From: JAJAZB01 sp964244295 | Lineage (GTDB): Bacteria; Bacteroidota; Bacteroidia; Cytophagales; Spirosomataceae | DNA length: 64,000 nt | Direction of reading: 5' to 3' | Assembly: GCA_964244295.1 (NCBI GenBank) | Contig: CAXTIG010000001.1 | Location: 124,001 to 188,000, forward strand | Part shown: piece by piece, positions 52,847 to 61,590 of the stretch | Layout of the letters: every line of letters begins with the position of its first letter | Position numbering within the stretch: the first letter of the stretch is position 1 | Translations under genes and position numbers: made by a program | Notes under the pieces: generated by a model | Seen by the model: the letters and a program-made list of their open reading frames with translations, nothing else | Database searches by the model: none | Told to the model about the DNA's origin: nothing

Positions 52847-52865
52847 AAAACCTGTTCCATTTCCC

Positions 52866-55289
52866 ATGCTCCGCAACTACCTCAAAATCGCCCTGCGCCA
52901 CCTCTGGAAGGCCCGGCTGTACGCGCTGCTCAACGCGGCCGGGCTGGCCGTGGGCGTGAGCGGGGTCTTGCTCGCGCTGCTCTACCGGTACGACGAACGT
53001 AGTTTCGACCGCTTTCACGAAAACGCCCCGAACCTGTACCGCATCACAACCACCTACGCCCAACACCGGGGCGACCAACGGGAAACCAACGGCGGCACGG
53101 GGCAGGTGCAGGGGCCGACCTTCGCGGCGGCAGTGCCCGAAATCCTCAACTACGTCCGGGTGATGGGGGGCGACATTTACGAAGACGTGCGGACGGACAC
53201 CAAAGCCCTGAAGGTACAGCCGCTGTACGTGGACGCTTCATTTTTCGACGTGTTTACCTTCCATTTCCTGCACGGGAATCCGAAAACGGCGCTGCGGGAA
53301 GTGGGGTCGGTGGTCGTGACGGAGCGAATGGCCCGGCGGTTCTTTAACCGCACGGACGTCGTTGGCAACCTGCTGAATTTAGACGGCGACCCTTCGGCGC
53401 AACGGTTGGGCAAGCCGGTCGTTATTTCGGGGGTCGTACAGAACCCGCCCGCCACTTCTTCCCTGCAATTCGACCTGTTGCATCCCTTCCGGTTTATGCA
53501 ACTTTCGTTTGAAGACACCAACTGGCTCAATGCCTACCTCGGCACCTTCGTGCGCCTGCACCCCAGCGCCGACCGGACGGCGGTGACGCGAAAATTCAAC
53601 GCGCTCTACGCCCTACACGCCAAAAAGCAAGTGGCCGAAAGCCGCCACTCGGAACACCACGACCCGCAAATCAGCTACGGCCTGCAAGCCCTGACCGACA
53701 TCCACCTGCACCCGCTGTACCGGGGCCGGGGCAACCGCGAGGGGGGCATCATCAACGGCAGCAGCCCCGTTTTTTCGTACCTGTTTCTGGGCATCGCGGG
53801 GTTTATCCTGCTGATGGCGACCATCAATTTTATCAACCTCAGCATCGCCGGTTCGCTGCAACGGGCCAAAGAAGTGGGGGTGCGGAAGGTGTCGGGCGGG
53901 CGGCGGGGGCAGATTGTCGCGCAGCACCTGGTCGAATCGGCTTTGGTTTGCCTGGCTGCGTTCGGGCTGGCGCTGGGCCTGCTCCAGGCCGGGTTGCCCG
54001 TGTTTAATGCCCTCACCGAAAAACACCTGCGTTTCGCCGAAGCCCTCGACCCGGCGCTGCTGCCGGGCTTTGCCGCCCTGTTTGCTGTGGTCGTGTTGCT
54101 GGCGGGTTTTTACCCGGCCTTCGTGTTGTCGGGTTTTAAACCCACCGAGGTGCTGTACCAGCGGCAACGGCTGTCGGGCCGGACGGGATTCGGGCGGGGA
54201 TTGGTCGTTTTTCAATTCGCGCTGGCGGTTTTTCTACTCATCGCCACGGTGGTGTACTACCGGCAAATGGAATTCATCCGCACGAAAGACCTCGGCTACA
54301 ATCCCTACCAGGTCATCCGCAGCTACATCGCCGGGAACGGCGACGTGAAACCCATCCAGGCGTTTTTGCGCAACGAACTCGCCCGCGAGCCGTCCATTCG
54401 GAGCATTTCGTTCGGCGCGGAATTCGGCGAAGACGCGACGGTCGTAAACGGCAAAACCCTCCGCAGCCGCTACCAGGCCATCGACGAAGCCTACCTGCCG
54501 ACGCTGGACATTTCTCTCCGGGCGGGGCGAAATTTCTCCGCTGCCTTTCCTGCCGATGAAGGGGCTTCCGTGCTGGTCAACGAAGCGTTCGTGAAAGCCG
54601 CCAACCTCAAAGGCCCCCTCGGCACCCGCATTCAACCCGATACCAATTTCATCAAAACGCCGCTGACCATCGTGGGCGTGGTGCGGGATTTCCACTTTGG
54701 CTCGTTGCGGGAGCGGATTCAGCCGCTTGTTTTTTTCCGAAACACCGCCGCCAGCGGGGGGATTTGGGTAAAACTGGAAAAAACCCGACAAGCCGAAGGC
54801 CGGGCCGTTTTTGAAAAAGCCTACCGCAAGGCATTGCCCCAGGCTGTGTACGATGCTCAGTTTCTGGACGAAATGAACGCCGCCGACTACCGGCAGGAGC
54901 AACGCTGGCAGCAACTGATCGGCTACGCGGCGGGTCTGGCCGGGCTGATTTGCTGCGTGGGCTTATTCGGGCTGACGCGGATGGCGGCCCAGCAGCGCAC
55001 CAAAGAAATCGGGGTGCGCAAGGTGCTGGGCGCGAGCGTCGTCGGCATCGCGGTGCTGCTTTCGCGGGAATTTCTGAAACTCGTGTTGCTGGCCGTGCTG
55101 ATGGCCTCGCCGCTGGCCGGGTACGCGATGCAGCGTTGGCTGGAAAATTTCGCCTACCGCGTCGGGCTTCCCTGGTGGCTGTTCGCGGGCGTCGGGTTGC
55201 TGGCGCTGGGCGTGGCGCTGCTGACAGTGAGTTTCCAGAGCGTGAAAGCGGCGCGGATGAATCCGGTGAAGAGTTTGCGGTCGGAGTAG
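52866..55289 (+). CDS. P22: 8-TM MacB/FtsX-type ABC transporter permease
   Basis: 807 residues starting MLRNYLKIALRHLWKA. TM1 ends LLALLYRYDERSFDRFHENAPNLYRI. Domain 1 is long: after TTYAQHRGDQRETNGGTGQ it has VDASFFDVFTFHFLHGNPKTAL and ARRFFNRTDVVGNL, in which KYFG is replaced by RFFN. FtsX1, near 319, is TINFINLSIAGSLQRAKEVGVRKVSGG. The motif before TM5 is LAGFYPAFVLSGFKP. Domain 2 has GRNFSAAFPADEGAS, VKAANLKGPLGTR and GVVRDFHFGSL. FtsX2 near 710 is QQRTKEIGVRKVLGASVVG, then SREFLKLV. The C-terminus is AARMNPVKSLRSE, with Arg for Leu. Confidence 0.95.
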   Translation: MLRNYLKIALRHLWKARLYALLNAAGLAVGVSGVLLALLYRYDERSFDRFHENAPNLYRITTTYAQHRGDQRETNGGTGQVQGPTFAAAVPEILNYVRVMGGDIYEDVRTDTKALKVQPLYVDASFFDVFTFHFLHGNPKTALREVGSVVVTERMARRFFNRTDVVGNLLNLDGDPSAQRLGKPVVISGVVQNPPATSSLQFDLLHPFRFMQLSFEDTNWLNAYLGTFVRLHPSADRTAVTRKFNALYALHAKKQVAESRHSEHHDPQISYGLQALTDIHLHPLYRGRGNREGGIINGSSPVFSYLFLGIAGFILLMATINFINLSIAGSLQRAKEVGVRKVSGGRRGQIVAQHLVESALVCLAAFGLALGLLQAGLPVFNALTEKHLRFAEALDPALLPGFAALFAVVVLLAGFYPAFVLSGFKPTEVLYQRQRLSGRTGFGRGLVVFQFALAVFLLIATVVYYRQMEFIRTKDLGYNPYQVIRSYIAGNGDVKPIQAFLRNELAREPSIRSISFGAEFGEDATVVNGKTLRSRYQAIDEAYLPTLDISLRAGRNFSAAFPADEGASVLVNEAFVKAANLKGPLGTRIQPDTNFIKTPLTIVGVVRDFHFGSLRERIQPLVFFRNTAASGGIWVKLEKTRQAEGRAVFEKAYRKALPQAVYDAQFLDEMNAADYRQEQRWQQLIGYAAGLAGLICCVGLFGLTRMAAQQRTKEIGVRKVLGASVVGIAVLLSREFLKLVLLAVLMASPLAGYAMQRWLENFAYRVGLPWWLFAGVGLLALGVALLTVSFQSVKAARMNPVKSLRSE

Positions 55290-55298
55290 ACACAAACG

Positions 55299-55327
55299 GC
55301 TCGCCCCGATTACAAATCGGGGCGAGC
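55299..55327. repeat. 12-bp hairpin between P22 and P23
   Basis: GCTCGCCCCGAT (55299-55310) pairs exactly with 55316-55327 around a TACAA loop, 9 nt after the P22 stop and 18 nt before P23. AACTAAACTAG follows, so there is no strong T-run. Confidence 0.8.
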
Positions 55328-55345
55328 AACTAAACTAGTTTTCCC

Positions 55346-57739
55346 ATGTTCCGAAACCACCTTCTCATCGCCCTGCGAACCCTGCGTCAGCAACGCGGCT
55401 ACACGCTCCTCAACGTGGTCGGGCTGGCCGTGGGTATGGCGGGCGGCCTCCTGATTTTTGGGTTCCTGCGGTACCACCTGAGCACCGACCGGCACCACGC
55501 TAACTTCGACCGGATTTTTCGCGTCACCACCGACCTGCACCTGGATGATGGCACCGTGGAACCGTACCCCGAAGCCCCGCTGCCGATGGCCGAGGCGTTA
55601 CGTCGCGATTTTCCGATGGTGGAACACGCCGCGTTTTTGCGGCGGAATCGGGAATTGACCGTCAGTTTCAAACGACCCGGTCAGGCGGCGTTCACCCGTT
55701 TTCTGGAACGCGACAACACCGCGCTGGTCGAGCCGGAGTTCTTCCGCATTTTTGACTACCGCTGGCTGAAAGGCTCCCCCGAAACGGCCCTGCGCCAGCC
55801 CAACGGTGTGGTGCTGACCGAATCCTGGGCCAAACGCTATTTCGGGGAGGCCGATCCCATCGGCCAAACGCTCGACCTCAACCACATGACCACGGCGAAA
55901 GTCACCGGCATCGTGGCCGACCCGGCCGGCCCGACGGATTTTACCTTTGGCCTGTTCGTCTCGCTCGCCACCTGGGAACGCCTCGACCCCAAAGCCCCCC
56001 ACGATTGGTGGACGATGAACAGCACGGATCGGCTTTTTCTCAGCCTCCGCGACCCGAAGGCGGCGACAAGTCTGGAAGCAGCGTTTCCAGCGTTGGTGAA
56101 AAAAAACTACGGCGAGCTCGCTAAGTATTACCAGTTTCACGTCCAACCCCTCGCCGAGGTACATTTCGACGTGGCCCGAATTGGCGGCGTGATTCGGCCC
56201 GCCTTGCTCTGGTCGCTGGGGCTGGTGGGCGTGTTTCTGGTGCTCACGGCCTGCATCAATTTCGTCAACCTCGCCACGGCCCAGGCCCTGCGCCGGAGCA
56301 AGGAAGTGGGCATTCGCAAAACGCTGGGTAGTTCGCGGGCGCAGTTGGTTCGGCAGTTTTTACTCGAAACGGGCCTGATCGGGTTCGCAGCGGCGGCCTT
56401 GGCCTTGCTGCTGGTCAGCCTGACCCTGCCATTTTTCAACGAACTCATCCAAATTCAGCTTCGCTTTCAACCCGATTTTCAAACCGTCGGATTTGGACTG
56501 GGGCTGTTACTCCTCGTCGTGGTGCTGGCGGGCGGTTACCCGGCGGCGGTGCTGTCGGGGTTCAATCCCTGGCAGGCGCTGCGGGGCGGGCTGACGGCAT
56601 CCTCGGTCGGCGGGGCGACGGTGCGGCGGGCGCTGGTCGTGACGCAATTTGCCGTGTGCCAGGCGCTGCTGGTTGGTTCGCTGGTGGTGGCCAGCCAGAT
56701 TCGGTATGTTCAGCGGGCGGATTTGGGTTTTCGGAAAGACAACGTCGTCATTGCCAACTTGCCTAACCCGCGCGTCTCTACGATGCGGGCGTTCAAGCAG
56801 ACCCTTTCGCAATACCCCGACATTCAGTCGATTAGTTTCAACTTTCATCCCCCTTCCGACGTGGCAATGTACGGCGGCTCCTTCAAATTTGAGGGTCGGG
56901 CTGAGTGGGAAAAATTCCCGGTGCGCGAACGCCTCGCCGATGCCGGGTACCTCGACACCTTCGGACTGAAACTCCTCGCCGGGCGCAACCTGGCCCCCAG
57001 CGACACGATTCGGGAATACCTCGTCAACGAAACCCTGGCCCGCAAACTCGGTTTTCGGGACCCGCGTCAGATCATCGGGCGCACCCTGCAATACCACCTT
57101 TCGCCCGTGCCCTCGCCCATCGTGGGCGTGGTGAAAGATTTCCACCAGCGTTCGCTGCGCGAACCCATCGGCCCCTGCCTCATCGCCAGCCGGGCCGAAT
57201 TTTACCATCGCATCGGCGTTCGGATTTCGGGCCAAAACCCCGCCGAAAGCTTGCAACGCATCCGGCAAACCTGGCAGCGGTTTTACCCCGACGAGGTATT
57301 CGAGTACACGTTCCTGGACGAACACCTGGCCCGTTTTTACGAAACCGAAAACCTGATTTCCCGGCTCATCAACGTCTTCGCGGGCGTGGCCGCACTCATT
57401 TGTGGCCTCGGGCTGTACGGCTTGGTTTCCTTCGTGGTCGGGCAGCGAACGAAGGAAATCGGGGTTCGGAAAGTGCTGGGGGCCAGCGTGGCGAGCATCG
57501 TGGCGCTGTTGTCGAACGATTTTCTCCGGCTGGTGCTGCTGGGCATTCTGATCGCTTCGCCGCTGGCGGGCTGGGTGATGCAGCGCTGGTTGAACGAGTT
57601 TGAATACCGGATCTCACTCAGCGGCTGGTTGTTCGCCGGGGCGGGGCTGCTGGCGGTGGGCGTGGCGCTGCTGACGGTTAGTTTTCAGAGCGTGAAGGCC
57701 GCCCTGGCAAATCCAGTGCAGAGTTTAAAAAACGAGTAG
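55346..57739 (+). CDS. P23: 8-TM MacB/FtsX-type ABC transporter permease
   Basis: 797 residues starting MFRNHLLIALRTLRQQ. TM1 ends LLIFGFLRYHLSTDRHHANFDRIFRV. Domain 1 (VEPEFFRIFDYRWLKGSPETALRQPNGVVL, AKRYFGEADPIGQT) and FtsX1 near 304 (CINFVNLATAQALRRSKEVGIRKTLGS) are nearest P13. The motif before TM5 is LAGGYPAAVLSGFNP. Domain 2 has GRNLAPSDTIREYLVNETLARKLGFRDPRQIIG and GVVKDFHQRSL; SDTIR is shared with P1. FtsX2 near 702 is GQRTKEIGVRKVLGASVAS, then SNDFLRLV. The C-terminus reads ALANPVQSLKNE; its GAG-TAG lies in a heptamer palindrome. Confidence 0.95.
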   Translation: MFRNHLLIALRTLRQQRGYTLLNVVGLAVGMAGGLLIFGFLRYHLSTDRHHANFDRIFRVTTDLHLDDGTVEPYPEAPLPMAEALRRDFPMVEHAAFLRRNRELTVSFKRPGQAAFTRFLERDNTALVEPEFFRIFDYRWLKGSPETALRQPNGVVLTESWAKRYFGEADPIGQTLDLNHMTTAKVTGIVADPAGPTDFTFGLFVSLATWERLDPKAPHDWWTMNSTDRLFLSLRDPKAATSLEAAFPALVKKNYGELAKYYQFHVQPLAEVHFDVARIGGVIRPALLWSLGLVGVFLVLTACINFVNLATAQALRRSKEVGIRKTLGSSRAQLVRQFLLETGLIGFAAAALALLLVSLTLPFFNELIQIQLRFQPDFQTVGFGLGLLLLVVVLAGGYPAAVLSGFNPWQALRGGLTASSVGGATVRRALVVTQFAVCQALLVGSLVVASQIRYVQRADLGFRKDNVVIANLPNPRVSTMRAFKQTLSQYPDIQSISFNFHPPSDVAMYGGSFKFEGRAEWEKFPVRERLADAGYLDTFGLKLLAGRNLAPSDTIREYLVNETLARKLGFRDPRQIIGRTLQYHLSPVPSPIVGVVKDFHQRSLREPIGPCLIASRAEFYHRIGVRISGQNPAESLQRIRQTWQRFYPDEVFEYTFLDEHLARFYETENLISRLINVFAGVAALICGLGLYGLVSFVVGQRTKEIGVRKVLGASVASIVALLSNDFLRLVLLGILIASPLAGWVMQRWLNEFEYRISLSGWLFAGAGLLAVGVALLTVSFQSVKAALANPVQSLKNE

Positions 57740-57802
57740 TGAGTAGTCAGGAGCGAGGAGGTTTTTAACTCCTCTCCTCACTCCTCACTCCTGACTACTC
57801 AC
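57734..57802. repeat. Heptamer palindrome between P23 and the PA14-OmpA gene
   Basis: Units GAGTAGT, GAGTAGT, CAGGAGC and GAGGAGG (57734-57761) start on the final Glu codon of P23 and include its TAG stop. A 15-bp perfect stem pairs 57739-57753 with 57788-57802, and an inner stem pairs 57755-57760 with 57769-57774. Here the element precedes a non-permease gene. Confidence 0.88.
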
Positions 57803-57816
57803 TCCTAAAAAACCCC

Positions 57817-58890
57817 ATGTTCCAGACCCTTTTTCTCCTCGCGGGCTGGCTGTGTCTGACGGCCCTCCCCTGCCGCGCCCAACTTCCCGCGCCTCCGGGT
57901 GATGGGTTGCGGGCGGACTATTTCAACGGCCCTAATTTTGAGAAAAAAGTGCTGACCCGCACCGACCCGCAGGTGGCCTTCGATTGGAATTGGCGTTATC
58001 CCGCGCCGGGGGTGCAGCGGGAGTATTTTTCGGTACGCTGGACCGGTAAACTCCTCGCGCCGGTGTCGGGTCGGTACCGGTTCAGCGCCATCGTGGACGA
58101 CGGCGTGCGGGTGTGGGTCGGGGGGGAAAAGGTGATCGACGAGTGGCGGAAGCAGGATGACAGTCAGTTTGTCGGGGAAGTGATGCTCAAGGCCCGCCAC
58201 TGGTACGATCTGCGGGTGGAGTACTTCAACGATTGGAAGGGCAGCGTGATTTCGGTGAATTGGGAAGTGCCCACCGAAGCCCCCCGGCGGTTGAGTACGC
58301 GGGATTCCTGGCCCACGCCGATTCCCGGCGCGTACCTCTACACCCCGGCCCGCTTTGCCACGCTGAACCGCCGCCCGGCGGTGCCGGTCTCGCCGCCTGC
58401 TGCCGCCGTGAACGCCCCCAAAGCGCGACCCGTCCTGAGAAAGCGGGCCGGTTCAACTCCGAAAACAACCCAATCCGAGACGGAGAATCGGTCGGAAGAA
58501 AACGCGGCGTCGGCTCCGGCACCCGCGAAACCATTTGGGGAGTTGAGCGTGGGCCAAACGTTGACCTTGAAAACGGTCCTTTTCACCCAAAGCAGTTACG
58601 ACTTGCTACCCCAATCGTTCGCGGAGTTGGACGAACTGGCCGCCGCGTTGAAGTCGAACCCGGCGCTGCGCCTCGAAATCGCGGGCCATACCGACAACCT
58701 CGGCGATCCGCGCCTGAACCAGGCCCTGTCCGAACACCGGGCGAAGGTGGTGGTTCACTACCTGACCCGGCGTGGAATCGACGAGCGCCGGATGGAGGCT
58801 CGGGGCTACGGCGGCACCCGTCCGCTGGTGCAGGGCACCACGGAAAGCGACCGCTCGAAAAACCGGAGGGTGGAAATCACGGTGAAGTAA
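57817..58890 (+). CDS. Secreted PA14-OmpA fusion protein
   Basis: 357 residues. A signal peptide (MFQTLFLLAGWLCLTALPCRAQ) is cleaved probably near residue 22; the Cys is preceded by Pro, so a lipobox is unlikely. A PA14-type domain spans about 30-155 (LRADYFNGPNF, YFSVRWTGKLLAPVSGRYRF, DDGVRVWVGGEKVIDEW, WYDLRVEYFN). A low-complexity Ala/Pro/Ser/Thr linker follows at about 185-240, then an OmpA-like peptidoglycan-binding domain at about 245-357 (LEIAGHTDNLG, LSEHRAKVVVHYLTRRGI, RGYGGTRPL, SDRSKNRRVEIT). PA14 domains often bind glycans; the OmpA domain would anchor the protein to peptidoglycan in the periplasm. It is flanked by P23 and P24 with 77-nt gaps on both sides. Confidence 0.88.
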   Translation: MFQTLFLLAGWLCLTALPCRAQLPAPPGDGLRADYFNGPNFEKKVLTRTDPQVAFDWNWRYPAPGVQREYFSVRWTGKLLAPVSGRYRFSAIVDDGVRVWVGGEKVIDEWRKQDDSQFVGEVMLKARHWYDLRVEYFNDWKGSVISVNWEVPTEAPRRLSTRDSWPTPIPGAYLYTPARFATLNRRPAVPVSPPAAAVNAPKARPVLRKRAGSTPKTTQSETENRSEENAASAPAPAKPFGELSVGQTLTLKTVLFTQSSYDLLPQSFAELDELAAALKSNPALRLEIAGHTDNLGDPRLNQALSEHRAKVVVHYLTRRGIDERRMEARGYGGTRPLVQGTTESDRSKNRRVEITVK

Positions 58891-58967
58891 AAGACCCATT
58901 CACTTTTCTAAAAACTGGCTCAACTCCTGAAGTTTCCCCTTAATCAACCCCTCAATGCCCAACGTTT

Positions 58968-61349
58968 ATGCTCCGTAACTACCTAAAAATTGCCTTCCGC
59001 AGTCTCTGGAAACATAAATTATTCTCGGCCATCAACGTCTTCGGGTTGGCTTCGGGAATGACCGTGTGCCTGCTGGCGCTGATGCAGGTGAAAGATGCCT
59101 TCGACTACGACACCTTCCACCCGCATCCCGACCGCACCTACCGCATCCTGACCGATGTAACGAGCAGCGGGGGCGACGTGACCGCCGTGGCAACCTCTCC
59201 CCTGCCGCTCAGCGTGGCCTTGCAAAACCACTATGGATTTGTCGAAAAAACCGCCCGCGTGTACTACAGCCTGGGCGGGGAAGTGACCACCGGGGAGAAA
59301 ACGCTTCCCGCCGATGGAGCTTTCGTGGACCCGGCCTTTTTCGACCTGTTCGGCTTTCGATTCCTGGCCGGACAACCGGCGCTGGCACCCCGAACCGTCG
59401 TGCTGTCGGATCGGGCAGCCGAGCGTTTTTTTGGCTCGGAAAACCCCTTGGGTCAACGCCTGACACTGAAAGACCGGGGAGAATTTACGGTGACGGGTAT
59501 CGTGGAAACGAAATCCCAAAAATCGCACCTCCATTTCGACCTCCTCGCTTCGATGGCCTCGGTGCCCCTGCTGGAAGCAACCCGCCAGTTGACGCCCCAC
59601 CTGACCGACTGGGGCAGCCATTGGAACACCTCCTCCTACACTTACGTGTTAGTCCGCGAAGGAACGCCGCGCCGGGCACTCGACGGGGCCTTGACGGCAC
59701 TCGCCCGGCAAGGCGTGAACGCGTTGGGGCCAAAGTCCGACCAAACGTATGCCTTTCGTCCACACGCGCTTTCACAGATTTCGCCCGCCCGCGAGGAATT
59801 ACAGAATGGTACCTGGGAATCGACGTTGGGTGGACTGCTCGCCTTCGGGGCGCTGGCGTTGGTCATCCTGCTGCTGGCGGGTTTCAACTACGTCAACCTC
59901 ACCCTGGCCCGCTCCCTGGGCCGTGCCCGCGAGGTGGGCGTGCGCAAAGTAGCCGGGGCGCTGCGCTCCCAGCTCATCGGGCAGTTTTTGACCGAATCAT
60001 TGCTGCTGGCAGTGTTTTCATTGGGCCTGGCCTACGTGATGTTGATGGCGCTGGAACTCCACCCCACCGTGTTACGGATGACCGAAGGGATTCGGCGTGA
60101 CCCGACCCTGGGGCTGTACTTCGTTGGATTCACGTTGGGAGCGGGCCTGCTGGCCGGGTTGGTTCCGGCCCGGGTGCTGTCAGGCTACCAGCCCGTCGAA
60201 GTGCTGCGCGGACGGTTTGGGACGCGGCTTTTTCGGGGAATCGGGCTGCGCAAGGGGCTGATGGTGGCGCAGTTTGTCGTTTCGCTGGTGTTTATGGTGT
60301 TCGTCACGGTGATGTACCGGCAGTTTCTTCACATGGCCACCGCCTCCTACGGGTTTGACCGAAAAAACAGCCTCAATGTGGCCGTTTCACCCAAAAATTT
60401 CCGGCTCGTCGCCAACGAATTGGCGCCCCTGGCGGGAGTACAGCGGGTGGGCGCGATGGCTGAGCCGCTGGGTTTTCACGCCGACTACGTCCGAATTTCT
60501 CCCGACCGAGGCCAAAATTTTGCCCCGGCCAACGCCCAGTACGTCGATGCGAACTACGTGCTCAACATGGGCCTGACCCTGGTGGCGGGCCAAAACCTGC
60601 CCCCGACGGGCCAGGATTCCGTCGGGCGGTTTGTGTTGCTTAACGAAAAAGCCGTGGCGGCCCTGCGGTTCAAAACCCCGCAGGATGCCGTCGGTCAACT
60701 GCTTTGGCTGGAAGACAGCAGTGAAGTGCGGGTGGCGGGCGTGTTGAAGGATTTCAATTATCAAAACCTCTCCCGCCCGCTTAACCCCTTGATGCTCCGC
60801 TACAAACCAGATAGGTTTTACCACCTCAACCTGAAGGTAGACCCCCAGGCAGGAACCACCCTCGTACCCGCGCTCGAACGGGCCTGGAAGCGGCTGTACC
60901 CCCGCGAACCGTTCAGCTACGAGTGGGTAGACGAGGCCCTGTACGACCAACACCTGCACCTCGACGACCTCAGCCTTTTTGGTCTGCTGGTGGCGATGGC
61001 ATTGACGATTGCCTGCCTCGGTCTGTTGGGCATGGTGACGTACTCGACCGAAACGCGCACCAAAGAAGTGGGCATCCGCAAGGTGATGGGGGCCACCGCC
61101 GTGCAGGTCGTGGTGTTGCTTTCGCGCGATTTCGTGCGGCTATTGCTGCTCGCTGGGGTGATTGCCCTGCCCCTGGGGTACGCGGCGGGACGATTGTTCT
61201 TGAATGAATTTGCGCACCGAATCAGCATCGGGGCCGGAACGCTCGGCCTGTGTTTTGGCACGATGCTGCTCCTGGGCGGGCTGACGATCGGCTGGCGAAC
61301 GTACCGGGCGGCGCAAACCGACCCGGCTAAATCACTACGGACGGAGTGA
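58968..61349 (+). CDS. P24: 8-TM MacB/FtsX-type ABC transporter permease
   Basis: 793 residues starting MLRNYLKIAFRSLWKH. TM1 ends LLALMQVKDAFDYDTFHPHPDRTYRI. Domain 1 has VDPAFFDLFGFRFLAGQPALAP and AERFFGSENPLGQR. FtsX1 near 306 is GFNYVNLTLARSLGRAREVGVRKVAGA. The usual GSYPA before TM5 is LAGLVPARVLSGYQP, with no Tyr-Pro-Ala. Domain 2 is short, with GQNLPPTGQDSVGRFVLLNEKAV and GVLKDFNYQNL. FtsX2 near 695 is ETRTKEVGIRKVMGATAVQ, then SRDFVRLL. TM8 and the tail diverge (GLTIGWRTYRAAQTDPAKSLRTE). It lies after the PA14-OmpA gene; no promoter was recognised. Confidence 0.94.
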   Translation: MLRNYLKIAFRSLWKHKLFSAINVFGLASGMTVCLLALMQVKDAFDYDTFHPHPDRTYRILTDVTSSGGDVTAVATSPLPLSVALQNHYGFVEKTARVYYSLGGEVTTGEKTLPADGAFVDPAFFDLFGFRFLAGQPALAPRTVVLSDRAAERFFGSENPLGQRLTLKDRGEFTVTGIVETKSQKSHLHFDLLASMASVPLLEATRQLTPHLTDWGSHWNTSSYTYVLVREGTPRRALDGALTALARQGVNALGPKSDQTYAFRPHALSQISPAREELQNGTWESTLGGLLAFGALALVILLLAGFNYVNLTLARSLGRAREVGVRKVAGALRSQLIGQFLTESLLLAVFSLGLAYVMLMALELHPTVLRMTEGIRRDPTLGLYFVGFTLGAGLLAGLVPARVLSGYQPVEVLRGRFGTRLFRGIGLRKGLMVAQFVVSLVFMVFVTVMYRQFLHMATASYGFDRKNSLNVAVSPKNFRLVANELAPLAGVQRVGAMAEPLGFHADYVRISPDRGQNFAPANAQYVDANYVLNMGLTLVAGQNLPPTGQDSVGRFVLLNEKAVAALRFKTPQDAVGQLLWLEDSSEVRVAGVLKDFNYQNLSRPLNPLMLRYKPDRFYHLNLKVDPQAGTTLVPALERAWKRLYPREPFSYEWVDEALYDQHLHLDDLSLFGLLVAMALTIACLGLLGMVTYSTETRTKEVGIRKVMGATAVQVVVLLSRDFVRLLLLAGVIALPLGYAAGRLFLNEFAHRISIGAGTLGLCFGTMLLLGGLTIGWRTYRAAQTDPAKSLRTE

Positions 61350-61412
61350 TTTTTGGTTTCGCTGGAATAGAATTTACGCAACGAGTCTTGAGTTTCCCGC
61401 CGGGCGGCGCAC

Positions 61413-61480
61413 CGCAGATAGCGCAGATTTTCGCAGAAGTTGATGGCGATCGTTCTGCGAAAATCTGCGCTATCTGCGGG
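61413..61480. repeat. 27-bp perfect palindrome after P24
   Basis: 61413-61439 is the exact reverse complement of 61454-61480 (14-nt loop). The arm reads CCGCAGATAGCGCAGATTTT and then CGCAGAA. It lies 63 nt after the P24 stop and 110 nt before the next gene. The arms are unrelated to the other palindromes. The rest of the 241-nt gap holds nothing else I can support. Confidence 0.9.
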
Positions 61481-61590
61481 ACAGACGTTTACCCGCAATT
61501 ATTAACGACGTTGCGTAAGTCCTGTAGAATTTCACGCAGTGTATCAGTCCCTTTCAACCTTTTTTCAAAACCCTTTTTCCTAAACCGATC

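Noticed and set aside
58916..58931. TGGCTCAACTCCTGAA as a -24/-12 element before P24
   Set aside because: Poor match at the -24 AC and -12 TTG, and no upstream sites at the conserved distances.
61364..61379. TGGAATAGAATTTACG as a sigma-54 promoter for the small gene at 61591
   Set aside because: The -12 G is missing, and no palindromic sites occur 61.5 and 82.5 bp upstream, where coding sequence of P24 lies.
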